Shown piece by piece: positions 23,814 to 32,738 of a DNA stretch of 64,000 bases (the stretch's first letter is position 1; each line of letters begins with the position of its first letter). The DNA comes from Catenuloplanes atrovinosus. Its GTDB lineage: Bacteria; Actinomycetota; Actinomycetes; Mycobacteriales; Micromonosporaceae. The stretch lies in contig NZ_JAVDYB010000001.1 of the NCBI RefSeq assembly GCF_031458235.1, positions 5,442,001 through 5,506,000 of the forward strand, read 5' to 3'. The notes below the pieces were generated by a model, which saw only the letters and a list, made by a program, of their open reading frames with translations, made no database searches and was not told the origin of the DNA. A program made the translations under genes and the position numbers.

Positions 23814-24739
23814 GGCTTCTCCTCCCCCGCCGGCGCGGCGTCGGCACCGGTTCCGGGCCGATCGGCGGCCGTGTCCGCAACGGTAGCCGGGGCGTCGTCC
23901 TCGGCCGAGTCGGTGCCGTCGTGGTGGGCGCCCAGGTAGGCGTCGATCACGCGCGGGTCCGCCATGACCTCGTCCGGCGTGCCCTCGGCGATCACCGAGC
24001 CCTGGCCCATCACGATCACCCAGTCGCTGATGTCGCGGACCATGTCCATGTCGTGCTCGACGAACAGCACGGTCATGCCGTCCTCGCGCAGCGCCTTGAC
24101 GTGGCCGAGCAGCGACTGGGTCAGCGCCGGGTTCACGCCGGCCATCGGCTCGTCGAGCATCACCATGTCGGGCCGGACCATCAGCGCCCGGGCCATCTCC
24201 AGCAGCTTGCGCTGGCCGCCGGAGAGGCTGCCGGCGAAGTCGTTGCGCTTCGCGTCGAGCTTGAACCGGGCGAGCAGTTCCTCGGCCCGCGCGGTGATCT
24301 CCTTCTCCTGGCCGCTCCAGGTGGCCGGGATCAGCGCGCGGAAGAAGTTCTCACCCTTCTGGCCGGTCGCGCCGAGCAGCATGTTGTCCATCACCGTGAG
24401 GCGGTTGAGCGCCTTGGTGAGCTGGAACGTGCGGACCATGCCGAGCCGGGCCACCTTGTGCGCGGCGACGCCGCCGAGCTTCTTCCCGTTGAACGTCCAG
24501 GTGCCCTCGTCGGGCTTGTCGAAGCCGGTCAGCAGGTTGAAGAAGGTGGTCTTGCCGGCGCCGTTCGGCCCGATCAGCGCCGTGATCCGGCCGCGCGGGA
24601 TCTCGACGTGCTTCACGTTGACGGCGGTCAGGCCGCCGAAGCGGCGCACGACGCCGTCCGCGACCAGGATCGGGTCGGGCTTCGCGGCACCCGGCTCGCG
24701 GGGGACGTCGGCCAGCGACGGGAGCGTCTCAGCGGGCAT
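23810..24739 (-). CDS. livG: Branched-chain amino acid ABC transporter ATP-binding protein LivG
   Basis: A 309-aa ABC ATPase of the LivG type. Walker A is ALIGPNGAGKTTFFNLLTGF (~54-73). The signature is SLSGGQRKLLEMARALM, Walker B is DMVMLDEPMAGVN, and the H-loop is FVEHDMDMV. The C-terminal ~35 aa form an acidic/Ala-rich tail (AEDDAPATVADTAADRPG) that is outside the ABC fold and unusual. It overlaps livM by 11 nt and livF by 4 nt, indicating one translationally coupled operon. Confidence 0.95.
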   Translation of the reverse strand: MPAETLPSLADVPREPGAAKPDPILVADGVVRRFGGLTAVNVKHVEIPRGRITALIGPNGAGKTTFFNLLTGFDKPDEGTWTFNGKKLGGVAAHKVARLGMVRTFQLTKALNRLTVMDNMLLGATGQKGENFFRALIPATWSGQEKEITARAEELLARFKLDAKRNDFAGSLSGGQRKLLEMARALMVRPDMVMLDEPMAGVNPALTQSLLGHVKALREDGMTVLFVEHDMDMVRDISDWVIVMGQGSVIAEGTPDEVMADPRVIDAYLGAHHDGTDSAEDDAPATVADTAADRPGTGADAAPAGEEKP

Positions 24740-25721
24740 CGAGCATGACCTCCTTCTTGTCGCCGAAGATTCCCTGCGGACGGAAGATCAGCAGGGCCAT
24801 CAGGCCGAGGCCGACCAGGATGTACCGGACGGAGCCGGCCTGGGTCGTGTCCATGATCGAACTCGGGATCGTGCCGACCCGGATCAGCTCGACCAGCATC
24901 GCGTCCACGAAGACGATCAGGAACCAGAAGATCATCGAGCCGACCACCGGGCCGAAGACCCGCGCCGCGCCACCCAGGATCAGGATGGTGTACGCGAAGA
25001 AGGTGAACTCCGTGCCGTAGGTGTCCGGCTGCACGGCCGCGCGGCTGACCGCGAACATGAAACCGCCGAGCGAGCCGAGCACACCGCCGAGGATCAGCGA
25101 CTGGATCTTGTACGAGAAGACGTTCTTACCGAGGCTGCGGACCGCGTCCTCGTCCTCGCGGATCGCCTTCAGCACCCGGCCCCACGGGCTGCGCATCAGC
25201 AGCCAGACGATGAGGCAGGCGACCGCCACCAGGACCCAGCCGACCGTCAGCACCCACATCTCGCGGGAGTCGAAGGTGATCAGGTTGCCGAGCGCGATGC
25301 CCTGGCTGTACGGGTTCATGGCGTAGAAGCCCTCGGAGAAGGCTTGCAGGCCGTCCGAACCACCGGTCCACTCGCTCAGGCTCACCGAACGGAACAGCAG
25401 TCGGATGATCTCCGCGGCCGCGATCGTGACGATCGCCAGGTAGTCGGCGCGCAGCCGCAGCGTCGGGATGCCCAGCAGCAGCGCCAGCAGCACGGCGCCG
25501 GCCAGGCCGACCGCGATGCCGACCCAGAACGGCAGGCCGTACGTGGCCACCGACATCGCCAGGCCGTACGCCGCGACGCCGAGGAACGCGGACTGACCGA
25601 AGTTCAGCAGACCGGTGTAGCCGAAGTGCACGTTCAGGCCGATCGCGGCCAGCGCGTAGATGATCGCCGTGGAGCCGATGATCGACTCGACGGAGACCTG
25701 GAAGATCAATTCCCAGTTCAT
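24729..25721 (-). CDS. livM: Branched-chain amino acid ABC transporter permease LivM
   Basis: A 330-aa permease with about ten hydrophobic segments. The family motif GYTGLLNFGQSAFLGVAAY is at ~34-52, and the ATPase-contact region SPWGRVLKAIREDEDAVRSL is at ~179-198. The end is FRPQGIFGDKKEVMLD. It starts 12 bp after the livH stop. The C-terminal coupling to LivG and LivF is by gene overlap. Confidence 0.94.
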   Translation of the reverse strand: MNWELIFQVSVESIIGSTAIIYALAAIGLNVHFGYTGLLNFGQSAFLGVAAYGLAMSVATYGLPFWVGIAVGLAGAVLLALLLGIPTLRLRADYLAIVTIAAAEIIRLLFRSVSLSEWTGGSDGLQAFSEGFYAMNPYSQGIALGNLITFDSREMWVLTVGWVLVAVACLIVWLLMRSPWGRVLKAIREDEDAVRSLGKNVFSYKIQSLILGGVLGSLGGFMFAVSRAAVQPDTYGTEFTFFAYTILILGGAARVFGPVVGSMIFWFLIVFVDAMLVELIRVGTIPSSIMDTTQAGSVRYILVGLGLMALLIFRPQGIFGDKKEVMLDAR

Positions 25722-25733
25722 GGCGCGGCCCCC

Positions 25734-27014
25734 TTAACCGATCCGCTCGCGGCGGCCCAGAATGCCCTGCGGCCGGAAGAGCAGGATGATGATCAGCGCA
25801 GCCAGCGCACCGACGTTCTTCAGCTCGGTCGGGACCCACAGCGTCGAGACCTGGGTGACGATGCCGACCACCATGCTGCCGAGCAACGCACCGAACGCCG
25901 TGCCGAGACCACCCAGCGTCACCGCCGCGAAGACCAGCAGCAGGATCTGGAAGCCCATCTGGAAATTGAGGCCCTGGAACATGCCGAGCATCACGCCGGC
26001 CAGCGCGGCCAGCGCGCCGCCGATCGTCCAGATCAGTCGAATGATCTTGTCAACGTCGATGCCGGAGGCGGCGGCCAGCGCCGGGTTCGTCGACACCGCG
26101 CGCGTCGCCTTGCCCAGCCGCGTCTTCAGCAGCGCGACCGACACCGCGACCAGCACCAGGATCGCCACCGCGTCCATGATGAGGTTCTTCGGCGCGATCA
26201 GCAGCGGGCCGATCTCGATACCCGGCTGCGCCGCGTACTCCCGGTACTGCTGCGTGCCACCGCGGAACTGGAACAGGAAGACGTAACGCAGCACCATCGC
26301 GAGACCGATCGACACGATCATCATGCCGATCAGGCCCGTTCGGCGCCGTCGTAGCCAGCCCCAGAAGAATCTGTCCTGCAACCAACCGAACGCACCGCCG
26401 ACCACGACCGCGAGGATCAGCGACAGCCACAGCGGCAGCCCGATCGTCACGTTGAACAGGAAGCCGATCAGCGCGCCGAAGGTGATCAGCTCGCCGTGTG
26501 CGAAGTTGGTCAGGCCCATCGTGCCGAAGATCAGCGAGACGCCCAGCGCGCCCAGCGCCAGGATCAGGCCGATGTGCACGCCGGTGTACACCAGGTTCGG
26601 CAGACGATCCCAGATGGTCGGCTCCGCCTCAGGCGGCGGCGCGCCCGCGCCCACCGGACCCAGCGGGTAGAGGACGTTACGCATCTGGCCCTCGTACACC
26701 TCGAGCGAACGAGTGGGGCCCAGCGTCCCCTGCAGTCCGACTCCCGCCGGGAGCGAACTCTCGTCGAGGACCACCTCATACGTCCCCGGCGATACGGAAA
26801 GTGTCCACTTCCCGTCCGCTCCGGACACGGCCGATCCGGCCGGCTGGCCATTCTGAGTGACGTTGATCCTGACCCCAGCCACCGGCTGGTTCTGATTGCT
26901 CAACGTACCCTGCAGGCCTTCACCCTCGGCGGCGTAAGCGCTTGTGGCGTTCACACCAAGAGCGAAGAACAGGGCTCCCAGAAGGGCCGTGAACATGATC
27001 ACGGCTCTACGCAA
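25734..27014 (-). CDS. livH: Branched-chain amino acid ABC transporter permease LivH with an extracytoplasmic N-terminal domain
   Basis: A 426-aa permease. The C-terminal ~290 aa are a normal LivH: GTMGLTNFAHGELITFGA at about 150, the ATPase-contact loop LGKATRAVSTNPALAAASG, and the end RPQGILGRRERIG. Unusually, the N-terminus is a signal peptide (RRAVIMFTALLGALFFALGV) followed by a ~75-aa carboxypeptidase-regulatory-like beta domain: LQGTLSNQNQPVAGVRINV, then SGADGKWTLSVSPGTYEVVL. A linker with GAGAPPPEAEP follows. The start is TTG 27014, with GAGGAG 5 nt upstream; GTG 27059 lacks an RBS. The extra domain would face outward and might contact the binding lipoprotein. Confidence 0.9.
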   Translation of the reverse strand: MRRAVIMFTALLGALFFALGVNATSAYAAEGEGLQGTLSNQNQPVAGVRINVTQNGQPAGSAVSGADGKWTLSVSPGTYEVVLDESSLPAGVGLQGTLGPTRSLEVYEGQMRNVLYPLGPVGAGAPPPEAEPTIWDRLPNLVYTGVHIGLILALGALGVSLIFGTMGLTNFAHGELITFGALIGFLFNVTIGLPLWLSLILAVVVGGAFGWLQDRFFWGWLRRRRTGLIGMMIVSIGLAMVLRYVFLFQFRGGTQQYREYAAQPGIEIGPLLIAPKNLIMDAVAILVLVAVSVALLKTRLGKATRAVSTNPALAAASGIDVDKIIRLIWTIGGALAALAGVMLGMFQGLNFQMGFQILLLVFAAVTLGGLGTAFGALLGSMVVGIVTQVSTLWVPTELKNVGALAALIIILLFRPQGILGRRERIG

Positions 27015-27158
27015 CGGTGCTCCTCGAAGTCTCTGACGCGGGTCCTGACGGTGTGTCACCGCAGGACTGGCGGATCATAGCCCGCGTCACAGCTCCTCAA
27101 CGCCGTGTTATCAATCAGTTATCCGCGTTTAACAAAAAGCAACGGGAGACGGCGCAGC

Positions 27159-27758
27159 TCAAGCGCTCGGCGTCTCCGCCAGGATGCGCTCCGCGACCTC
27201 TTTCATCGTCATCCGGTGATCCATCGCGGTCCGCTGGATCCACTTGAACGCCTGCGGCTCGGTCATCCCGTACGTGGCCATCAGCGTGCCCTTGGCGCGC
27301 TCGACCACCTTCCGCGTCTCCAGCCGGTCCGTCAGGCCCGCCACCTCGGACTCCAGCGCCGCGATCTCCGAGTACCGGGACAGCGCGATCTCGATCGCCG
27401 GCACCAGGTCGGACTTCTGGAACGGCTTCACCAGGTACGCCATCGCACCGGCCGCCCGGGCGCGCTCCACCAGGTCACGCTGGCTGAACGCGGTCAGGAT
27501 GACCACCGGCGCGATCCGGCCGCCGGCGATGCGCTCCGCGGCCGCCAGGCCGTCCATGATCGGCATCTTGATGTCCAGGATCACCAGGTCCGGCTTCAGC
27601 TCCTCGGCCAGCCGCACCGCCGTCTCGCCGTCGCCGGCCTCGCCCACGACGTCGTAGCCCTCCTCGACCAGCATCTCGGCGAGATCGAGCCGGATGAGCG
27701 CCTCGTCCTCGGCGATCAGCACCCGCCGACGCTCCGCACCCGCCTGCATGTCGGCCAC
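27159..27758 (-). CDS. pdtaR: ANTAR-domain response regulator (PdtaR-like)
   Basis: A 199-aa response regulator. The receiver domain (~10-125) has VLIAEDEALIRLDLAEML, the phospho-acceptor Asp in LVILDIKMPIMDG, the Thr of VVILTAFS and the Lys of YLVKPF. A coiled segment (AALESEVAGLTDRLETRK) leads to the C-terminal ANTAR RNA-binding domain (~140-195) with V-E-R-A-K-G-x-L-M and the A-F-K-W-I-Q-R-T-A-M motif. PdtaR works with the kinase PdtaS and binds dual hairpins in mRNA leaders to prevent termination; the kinase gene is not in this window. GTG 27758 is preferred (GGGGGT 7 nt upstream) over TTG 27773. Confidence 0.9.
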   Translation of the reverse strand: MADMQAGAERRRVLIAEDEALIRLDLAEMLVEEGYDVVGEAGDGETAVRLAEELKPDLVILDIKMPIMDGLAAAERIAGGRIAPVVILTAFSQRDLVERARAAGAMAYLVKPFQKSDLVPAIEIALSRYSEIAALESEVAGLTDRLETRKVVERAKGTLMATYGMTEPQAFKWIQRTAMDHRMTMKEVAERILAETPSA

Positions 27759-27880
27759 GCGAACGACCCCCAATGTCCCTGGAACCCGACACCCGGCCGG
27801 TCGGGTGTCGTCGCCAACAGCGTAGTGGGTACGCTAGGTTCGCTCAGCGCGGCGTAACGAGGTTTTACATGCCGCGTGAC

Positions 27881-27963
27881 GCCGAGGTGGTGGAACGGCA
27901 GACACGGGGCACTCAAAATGCTCTGCCCGAAAGGGCGTGCGGGTTCGAGTCCCGCTCTCGGCA
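27881..27963 (+). tRNA. tRNA-Leu (anticodon CAA)
   Basis: The acceptor stem is GCCGAGG/TCTCGGC with one G-U pair. The anticodon loop CTCAAAA gives anticodon CAA (codon UUG). There is a long class II variable arm (GCCCGAAAGGGC) and the T-loop GGTTCGAGTCC. The discriminator base is A at 27963. The CCA end is not fully encoded, since ACCC follows. Confidence 0.95.
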
Positions 27964-28330
27964 CCCGTAACCCATCGGACGCGCCGGCGCGCGGCGCCGC
28001 GCACCGATGACGGCGGCATCACGGCGATGGTGAGCGGGCCCACATTCGCGCACCCGCGATACACGGCGACGAATGAGCCCGCCGATATGATCGATACCGC
28101 GCAACACGACCGGACGCGCTCGGCGGCCCGAATCGTGAAACGCATGAGATCGGGATCACTCGGGCGAAGCGCTTGGAAACATGATCTTCATCCCGGTGTC
28201 ACCCGGGACCGGGGAACGACGGCGTAGTCTTCTTCTTGTCGCCGCGGCACGCCTGCGGCCAGGGACTTTCCCCGCTCGGCGCGACCGCCACGGGTCGCGC
28301 TAGGCGGCGCTCCGGTGCGCCACGCACCGA
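27964..28330. other. Intergenic region between tRNA-Leu and the carbohydrate island
   Basis: About 370 bp without a supported gene. A 66-codon frame at 28027-28227 has non-native codon use and no domain. An AAGCGCTT palindrome (28167-28174) resembles a LacI-family operator core. A 9-bp GGCGCGACC/GGTCGCGCT stem lies near 28278-28301. Confidence 0.45.
28167..28174. promoter_or_regulatory. Possible LacI-type operator core upstream of the GH95 gene
   Basis: CGAAGCGCTTGG contains the same 8-bp palindrome AAGCGCTT as the stronger site before the GH3 gene. It is about 330 bp from the GH95 start, so its relevance is uncertain. Confidence 0.25.
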
Positions 28331-28370
28331 CGGAGCCGGTGGAGGTAGGTGCCCACCTCCACCGGCTCCG
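28331..28370. terminator. Strong orphan hairpin
   Basis: A 16-bp perfect stem (CGGAGCCGGTGGAGGT / ACCTCCACCGGCTCCG) with an 8-nt loop. It looks like a terminator but no gene ends just before it. It may insulate the tRNA region from the carbohydrate island. Confidence 0.55.
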
Positions 28371-28499
28371 ATGCGCCCGCCGGAATGACGCCGTCGCATT
28401 ATCGGATCGCCTGCGATTTCATCCGTGCGCCGATATTCGATTTCCGGTCCCATTCAGGCCATATTGACGGCCGTCGACTGCCTCCATCACAGTGAGTGA

Positions 28500-30566
28500 A
28501 TGGATCTTCACACCGACCACACCCCGGCGCGGGAGTGGGAACACGCGATGATCTCCGGGAACGGGCGCCAGGGGCTGCTGTTCTGGGGCGGCCCGGACGC
28601 GGTGCGGCTGACGCTGTCGCACGAGCGCCTCTTCCTGCCGGTCACCGAGCCACTCCCGCCGCCGGACACCGCCTCGATCCTGCCCGAGTTGCGCCGGCTG
28701 CTGGCGGGGCGGCGGTTCGCGGCGGCCGCGGACCGGGTGTGCGGGCACGCGGCCTCGGAGGAACCGGGGTACGCGGACCTGCGCTGGGTCGACCCGCTGA
28801 TCGGCGCGGCCACGATCACGTTCACGCCGCGGGAGACCCGGGCACGGGGGTACGCACGGAGCACCGACTTCGCGACCGGCGTGGTGACCCAGCGCTGGGG
28901 CGGCGTGGTCTGCGCGGCGTTCGTGTCCCGCGCGGACGACGTGGTCGCGTTCCGGGTGACCGGCACGGACGGCGACCTGGCGATCGCGCCGGTCGACGGC
29001 GTCCCGGAGCGCCCGGTCCGCACGGCCGTCGACAACCTGTCGCTGGTGGCGCGCTTCCCGGGCGCGGACCGGCCGGGCGCGCTGCCCGGCTACCGCGTGG
29101 AGTGCCGGGTGTCCCGCGACGGCGACGGCCTGCTGCTGCTGGCGCGCACGGTGGTGGACGGCGCCTCCGTACCGTGGCCGGACGGGGACTTCGAGCAGTT
29201 GCTGGCCGCGCACGTGTCCGTGCACGGCGAGCTGTACGGCCGGTTCCGGCTGGAGCTGGGCGGTGACCGGGTCGAGACGCTGGTGAACGCGTGCCGGTAC
29301 GCGGCGATCAGCGCGTCCGGCGAGCTGCCGCCGACGTTGCAGGGCGTGTGGAGCGGCGGTTACCGGCCGCCGTGGCGCAGCGCGTACACGCTGGACGGGA
29401 ACCTTCCGGCCGCGGTGGCCGGCTTCGCGCCGACCGGCACGCCGGAACTGCTGGAGCCGGTGGTACGGATGGCGGAGGCGCGCATCCCGGACATGCGCGT
29501 CAACGCGCGCCGCCTGTACGGCGTGGACGGCCTGCTGGCACCGGTGCATCAGAGCACGCACGCGCTGGTCAACCACTTCGGCCCGCGCTGGTGCCAGACG
29601 TTCTGGACCGCGGGCGCGGCCTGGCTGGCGCGGCTGTTCGTGGAGTTCTACGAGCACACCGGCGACGAGGCGTTCCGGCGGGAGCGGATGGTGCCGTTCC
29701 TGGCCGAGGCCGCGGACTTCCACCTGGGTTTCGTGACGGTGGAGGACGGGCGGGCCCGGTTCGCGCCGTCGTACTCGCCGGAGAACGCGCCGGCGAACAC
29801 CGGCTCGCAGGCGTGCGTGGACGCGACCATGGACGTGGCCGCGGCCGGCGGGTTGCTGCGCGACCTGCTGCGCTTCGCCCCGGACGATCCGCGGGTGCCG
29901 CGCTGGCGGTCGCTGCTGGAGGCGCTGCCGCCGTACCGGATCGGACCGGACGGCCTGCTGGCGGAGTGGGTCGATCCGGGCCTGGCGGACGCGCCCGGTC
30001 ACCGGCACGCCAGCCACCTGTATCCGCTCTGGTACGGCGGCGACCCCGCGTTCGACGACCCGGCGCTGCGCGCGGCCGCGGCGCGGGCGATCCGGGCGCG
30101 GCTGGCGTGGTGGGACGGCCAGGAGGCGGACGAGATGGCGTACGGCCTGGCGCAGCTCGGCATCGCGGCCGCGCACCTGGGCCTGGTGGACGAGGCGTAC
30201 GGCACGCTGACCCGGCTGGCGGACCGCTATTTCCGGCCCAGTCTGGTGCCCACGCACAACCGCGACGCGATCCTCAACGTCGACCTCGCGGGCGCGTTCC
30301 CCGCGCTGGTGACCTCGATGCTGGTCCGCTCGCGCCCCGGCCGCGTCGACCTGCTGCCCGCGCCGCCTTCGGCCTGGCCACGCGGCACGGTGTCGGGCCT
30401 GCTCGCCCGCGGACCGGTCCGCATCGCCCGGCTGTCCTGGACGCCGGCGGGGATGGAGGCGGCCCTGACCGCGCCGCGGCCGATGCGGATCACGGTCGGG
30501 CTTCCGGATGGCTCATCAGCGGAAGTCGACCTCAATAGCGACACCGAAACGCACTTGAACTGTTGA
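28500..30566 (+). CDS. Glycoside hydrolase family 95-like protein
   Basis: A 688-aa enzyme. The N-terminal beta-sandwich (~1-250) has WEHAMISGNGRQGLLFWGG and LTLSHERLFLP. An (alpha/alpha)6 barrel follows with GVWSGGYRPPWRSAYTLDGN (~280), FAPSYSPENAPANTGSQ (~420), GHRHASHLYPLWYGG (~500) and the C-terminal strands. GH95 enzymes are alpha-1,2-L-fucosidases or alpha-L-galactosidases acting by inversion. No signal peptide is visible, so it is probably cytoplasmic and acts on imported oligosaccharides. It is somewhat shorter than typical members (~750 aa). It is the first gene of the island, and a terminator follows. Confidence 0.82.
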   Translation: MDLHTDHTPAREWEHAMISGNGRQGLLFWGGPDAVRLTLSHERLFLPVTEPLPPPDTASILPELRRLLAGRRFAAAADRVCGHAASEEPGYADLRWVDPLIGAATITFTPRETRARGYARSTDFATGVVTQRWGGVVCAAFVSRADDVVAFRVTGTDGDLAIAPVDGVPERPVRTAVDNLSLVARFPGADRPGALPGYRVECRVSRDGDGLLLLARTVVDGASVPWPDGDFEQLLAAHVSVHGELYGRFRLELGGDRVETLVNACRYAAISASGELPPTLQGVWSGGYRPPWRSAYTLDGNLPAAVAGFAPTGTPELLEPVVRMAEARIPDMRVNARRLYGVDGLLAPVHQSTHALVNHFGPRWCQTFWTAGAAWLARLFVEFYEHTGDEAFRRERMVPFLAEAADFHLGFVTVEDGRARFAPSYSPENAPANTGSQACVDATMDVAAAGGLLRDLLRFAPDDPRVPRWRSLLEALPPYRIGPDGLLAEWVDPGLADAPGHRHASHLYPLWYGGDPAFDDPALRAAAARAIRARLAWWDGQEADEMAYGLAQLGIAAAHLGLVDEAYGTLTRLADRYFRPSLVPTHNRDAILNVDLAGAFPALVTSMLVRSRPGRVDLLPAPPSAWPRGTVSGLLARGPVRIARLSWTPAGMEAALTAPRPMRITVGLPDGSSAEVDLNSDTETHLNC

Positions 30567-30632
30567 CACTTAGTTTGGACACACGGAAAAATTGTCGATG
30601 CGTGGCGCGCCATGGTGGGGGCGTCCACGCGG

Positions 30633-30664
30633 GATCGGGGCGCCGGCTGACCGGCGCCCCGATC
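30633..30664 (+). terminator. Terminator of the GH95 gene
   Basis: A 14-bp perfect stem (GATCGGGGCGCCGG / CCGGCGCCCCGATC) with the tetraloop CTGA, followed by GCTTTCCC. It lies between convergent genes. Confidence 0.85.
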
Positions 30665-30704
30665 GCTTTCCCGCCGAGATCCACCGGTTGCCGATGCGTA
30701 GGGG

Positions 30705-30790
30705 CTTGCGGCCACGGATCGGACAGGGAGGCCGCCCGCGGCCGACCGGTGCCCGCGGGAGCTTGCGTAACCCGGGCCGCCGGAAGCGGG
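30705..30790 (+). repeat. Dispersed GC-rich repeat, copy C (3' of the sugar permease), diverged
   Basis: An 86-bp copy that shares with copy D the extra left part CTTGCGGCCACGGATCG before CAGGGAGGCC. It differs in the middle (GGGAGCTTGCGTAACCC instead of GGGAGCATGCGG), so the IS110 left target is altered. It ends 14 bp from the permease stop codon. Confidence 0.85.
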
Positions 30791-30804
30791 CGGAGACAAG
30801 GGTT

Positions 30805-31746
30805 TCAGCCCTTGACCGCGCCGATGATGACGCCCTTCGTGAAGTGGCGCTGGATGAAGGGGTAGACGATCAGCGCGGGCACCACCGTGACGATGACGAC
30901 GGCCATCTTGATGGCCAGGCTGGGTGGCGCGGAGTAGCCGATGCCGGGGATGTGGACCACCGCGCCGCCGCCGACGTTGGGTGGGGCCTGGCCGAGCAGG
31001 ATGTAGCCCTGGAGCAGGCGCTGCAGGGGCTGGAGGTCGTTGCGGTCGATGTACAGGATGGCGTTGAAGAACGCGTTCCAGTAGCCGACCGCGTAGAACA
31101 GGCCGATCACGGCGACCACGGCCTTGGAGAGCGGCAGCACGATGCGGGTGAGGATGCGGAACTCCCCCGCGCCGTCGATCCGGGCGCTGTCGATCAGCTC
31201 GGACGGGATGTTCATGAAGAACGCGCGCAGCACCACCAGGTTGAACGCCTGGATCGCGGTCGGCAGCGTGAGCGCGAGCAGGTTGTTCTTGAGGCCGAGG
31301 CCGGTGACCACCAGGTACGACGGGATCATGCCGGGGTAGATCAGGAACGTGAGCAGGAAGTAGAACAGCAGCGGCCGGTGCCCGACCGAGTTGCTCCGGG
31401 ACAGGCCGTAGGCGGCGAGCACGGTGAGCGTGAGGCTGATCGCGGTGCCGATGAACGTGATCAGCGTGCTGATCCAGACCGCGCGGCCGATCAGCCCGCC
31501 GGAGAAGATCACGACGTAGGCGGACGGGTCCAGCTCGCGCGGGAGGAGGACGTAGCCGCCGGCCTCGTTGATCGTCTCGGCCGAGGAGAGGCTGGTGACC
31601 AGCACGACCCAGAGCGGGACCAGGACGGCGGCGGTGACCAGCGTGAGGATCGTGCCCTTGCCGAGCTGGCCGAGGACGCTGGGCCGCTCCTCCCAGACCG
31701 GCCGGCGGGAGGAGCGGGACGAGCGGCGCGGAGCGATGGTAGTCAT
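30805..31746 (-). CDS. Carbohydrate ABC transporter permease (CUT1, MalG/LplC type)
   Basis: A 313-aa permease with six hydrophobic segments after a basic cytoplasmic start. The EAA loop is ELIDSARIDGAGEFRILTRI (~193-212). The C-terminus QRHFTKGVIIGAVKG is diagnostic of MalG/LplC-type subunits. It overlaps the upstream permease gene by 4 nt. With it and the binding protein it forms an SBP-permease-permease operon. No ATPase is encoded here; such CUT1 systems usually use a shared MsiK-like ATPase encoded elsewhere. Confidence 0.93.
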   Translation of the reverse strand: MTTIAPRRSSRSSRRPVWEERPSVLGQLGKGTILTLVTAAVLVPLWVVLVTSLSSAETINEAGGYVLLPRELDPSAYVVIFSGGLIGRAVWISTLITFIGTAISLTLTVLAAYGLSRSNSVGHRPLLFYFLLTFLIYPGMIPSYLVVTGLGLKNNLLALTLPTAIQAFNLVVLRAFFMNIPSELIDSARIDGAGEFRILTRIVLPLSKAVVAVIGLFYAVGYWNAFFNAILYIDRNDLQPLQRLLQGYILLGQAPPNVGGGAVVHIPGIGYSAPPSLAIKMAVVIVTVVPALIVYPFIQRHFTKGVIIGAVKG

Positions 31747-32738
31747 GACTTCTGGTAGATCCCCTGCTCGCCGAACCGGTGTGCGATCTTGTTGGCGGCC
31801 AGGATCAGGACCAGCCCGACCACGGCCTTGAACAGGCCGGCCGCCGCGCCGATGCCGTACTGCTGGACGACGACGCCGCGGTAGTAGACGTAGGTGTCGA
31901 GGACCTCGGCGGCCTGCCGGCCGACCGCGTCACGTTGCAGGATGAACTGCTCGAAGCCGACGTTGAGCGCGTCGCCGAGCCGCAGGATGAGCAGCAGGAT
32001 GATGACCGAGCGCAGGCCGGGCAGCGTGATGTGCCACAGCCGGCGCCAGCGTCCGGCGCCGTCGGCCGCGGCGGCCTCGTAGAGCGTGGGGTCGATCGCG
32101 GCGAGCGCGGCCAGGAAGATGATCATGCCCCAGCCGGCGTCCTTCCAGACCGCCTGCGACGTGACCAGCACGATGAACGTGTCCGGGTTCGTCATGATCT
32201 CCGGCGGCGTGTAGCCGGCGTCCCGGACCACCTGGGCGAGCAGGCCGGCGCCGCCCAGCATCAGCTGGAAGAACGAGACGACCAGCACCCAGCTGAAGAA
32301 GTGCGGCAGGTAGACGACGCTCTGGATGAACGCGCGCAACCGCGGTGAGAGCACGCTGTGCAGCAGCAGCGCCAGCATGATCGGCAGCGGGAAGTAGAAG
32401 ATCAGCTGGAAGACCAGGATGGCGAGCGTGTTGCGCAGCGAATCCCAGAACGACGGGTCCTCGAACAGCGCCTCGAAGTTGCCGAAGCCGATCCACTCGC
32501 TGTAGAGGAACGCCTCGAACGGATTCGCGCCGGCGAACGGGTTGTAGTCCTGGAACGCCACCACGTTGCCCAGCGTGGGGACGTAATGGAAGACCAGGAC
32601 CAGCAGGAACGCGGGAGCGACCATGACCAGCAGCGGCCAGTCGCGGCGCAGCCGATCCCGCAGCCGCCGCGCGTTCCGGGGTGGTGGGGGGTCGGTGCGG
32701 GGCCGGACCGGGGCCTCGACCGCGGGCGGTGCGCTCAT
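31743..32738 (-). CDS. Carbohydrate ABC transporter permease (CUT1, LplB/MalF type)
   Basis: A 331-aa permease. A Pro/Arg-rich cytoplasmic N-terminus (RPRTDPPPPRNARRLRDRLR) precedes six hydrophobic segments. The LplB-like motifs are FQDYNPFAGANPFEAF and VVYLPHFFSWVLV. The EAA loop is LYEAAAADGAGRWRRLWHI (~220). ATG 32738 overlaps the stop of the binding-protein gene (ATGA). A much longer frame upstream runs through the binding-protein gene in another frame and is not coding. Confidence 0.92.
   Translation of the reverse strand: MSAPPAVEAPVRPRTDPPPPRNARRLRDRLRRDWPLLVMVAPAFLLVLVFHYVPTLGNVVAFQDYNPFAGANPFEAFLYSEWIGFGNFEALFEDPSFWDSLRNTLAILVFQLIFYFPLPIMLALLLHSVLSPRLRAFIQSVVYLPHFFSWVLVVSFFQLMLGGAGLLAQVVRDAGYTPPEIMTNPDTFIVLVTSQAVWKDAGWGMIIFLAALAAIDPTLYEAAAADGAGRWRRLWHITLPGLRSVIILLLILRLGDALNVGFEQFILQRDAVGRQAAEVLDTYVYYRGVVVQQYGIGAAAGLFKAVVGLVLILAANKIAHRFGEQGIYQKS

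Noticed and set aside
28027-28227. 66-codon plus-strand frame after tRNA-Leu
   Set aside because: Third-position GC is far lower than in real genes here, there is no RBS, and no family is recognised.
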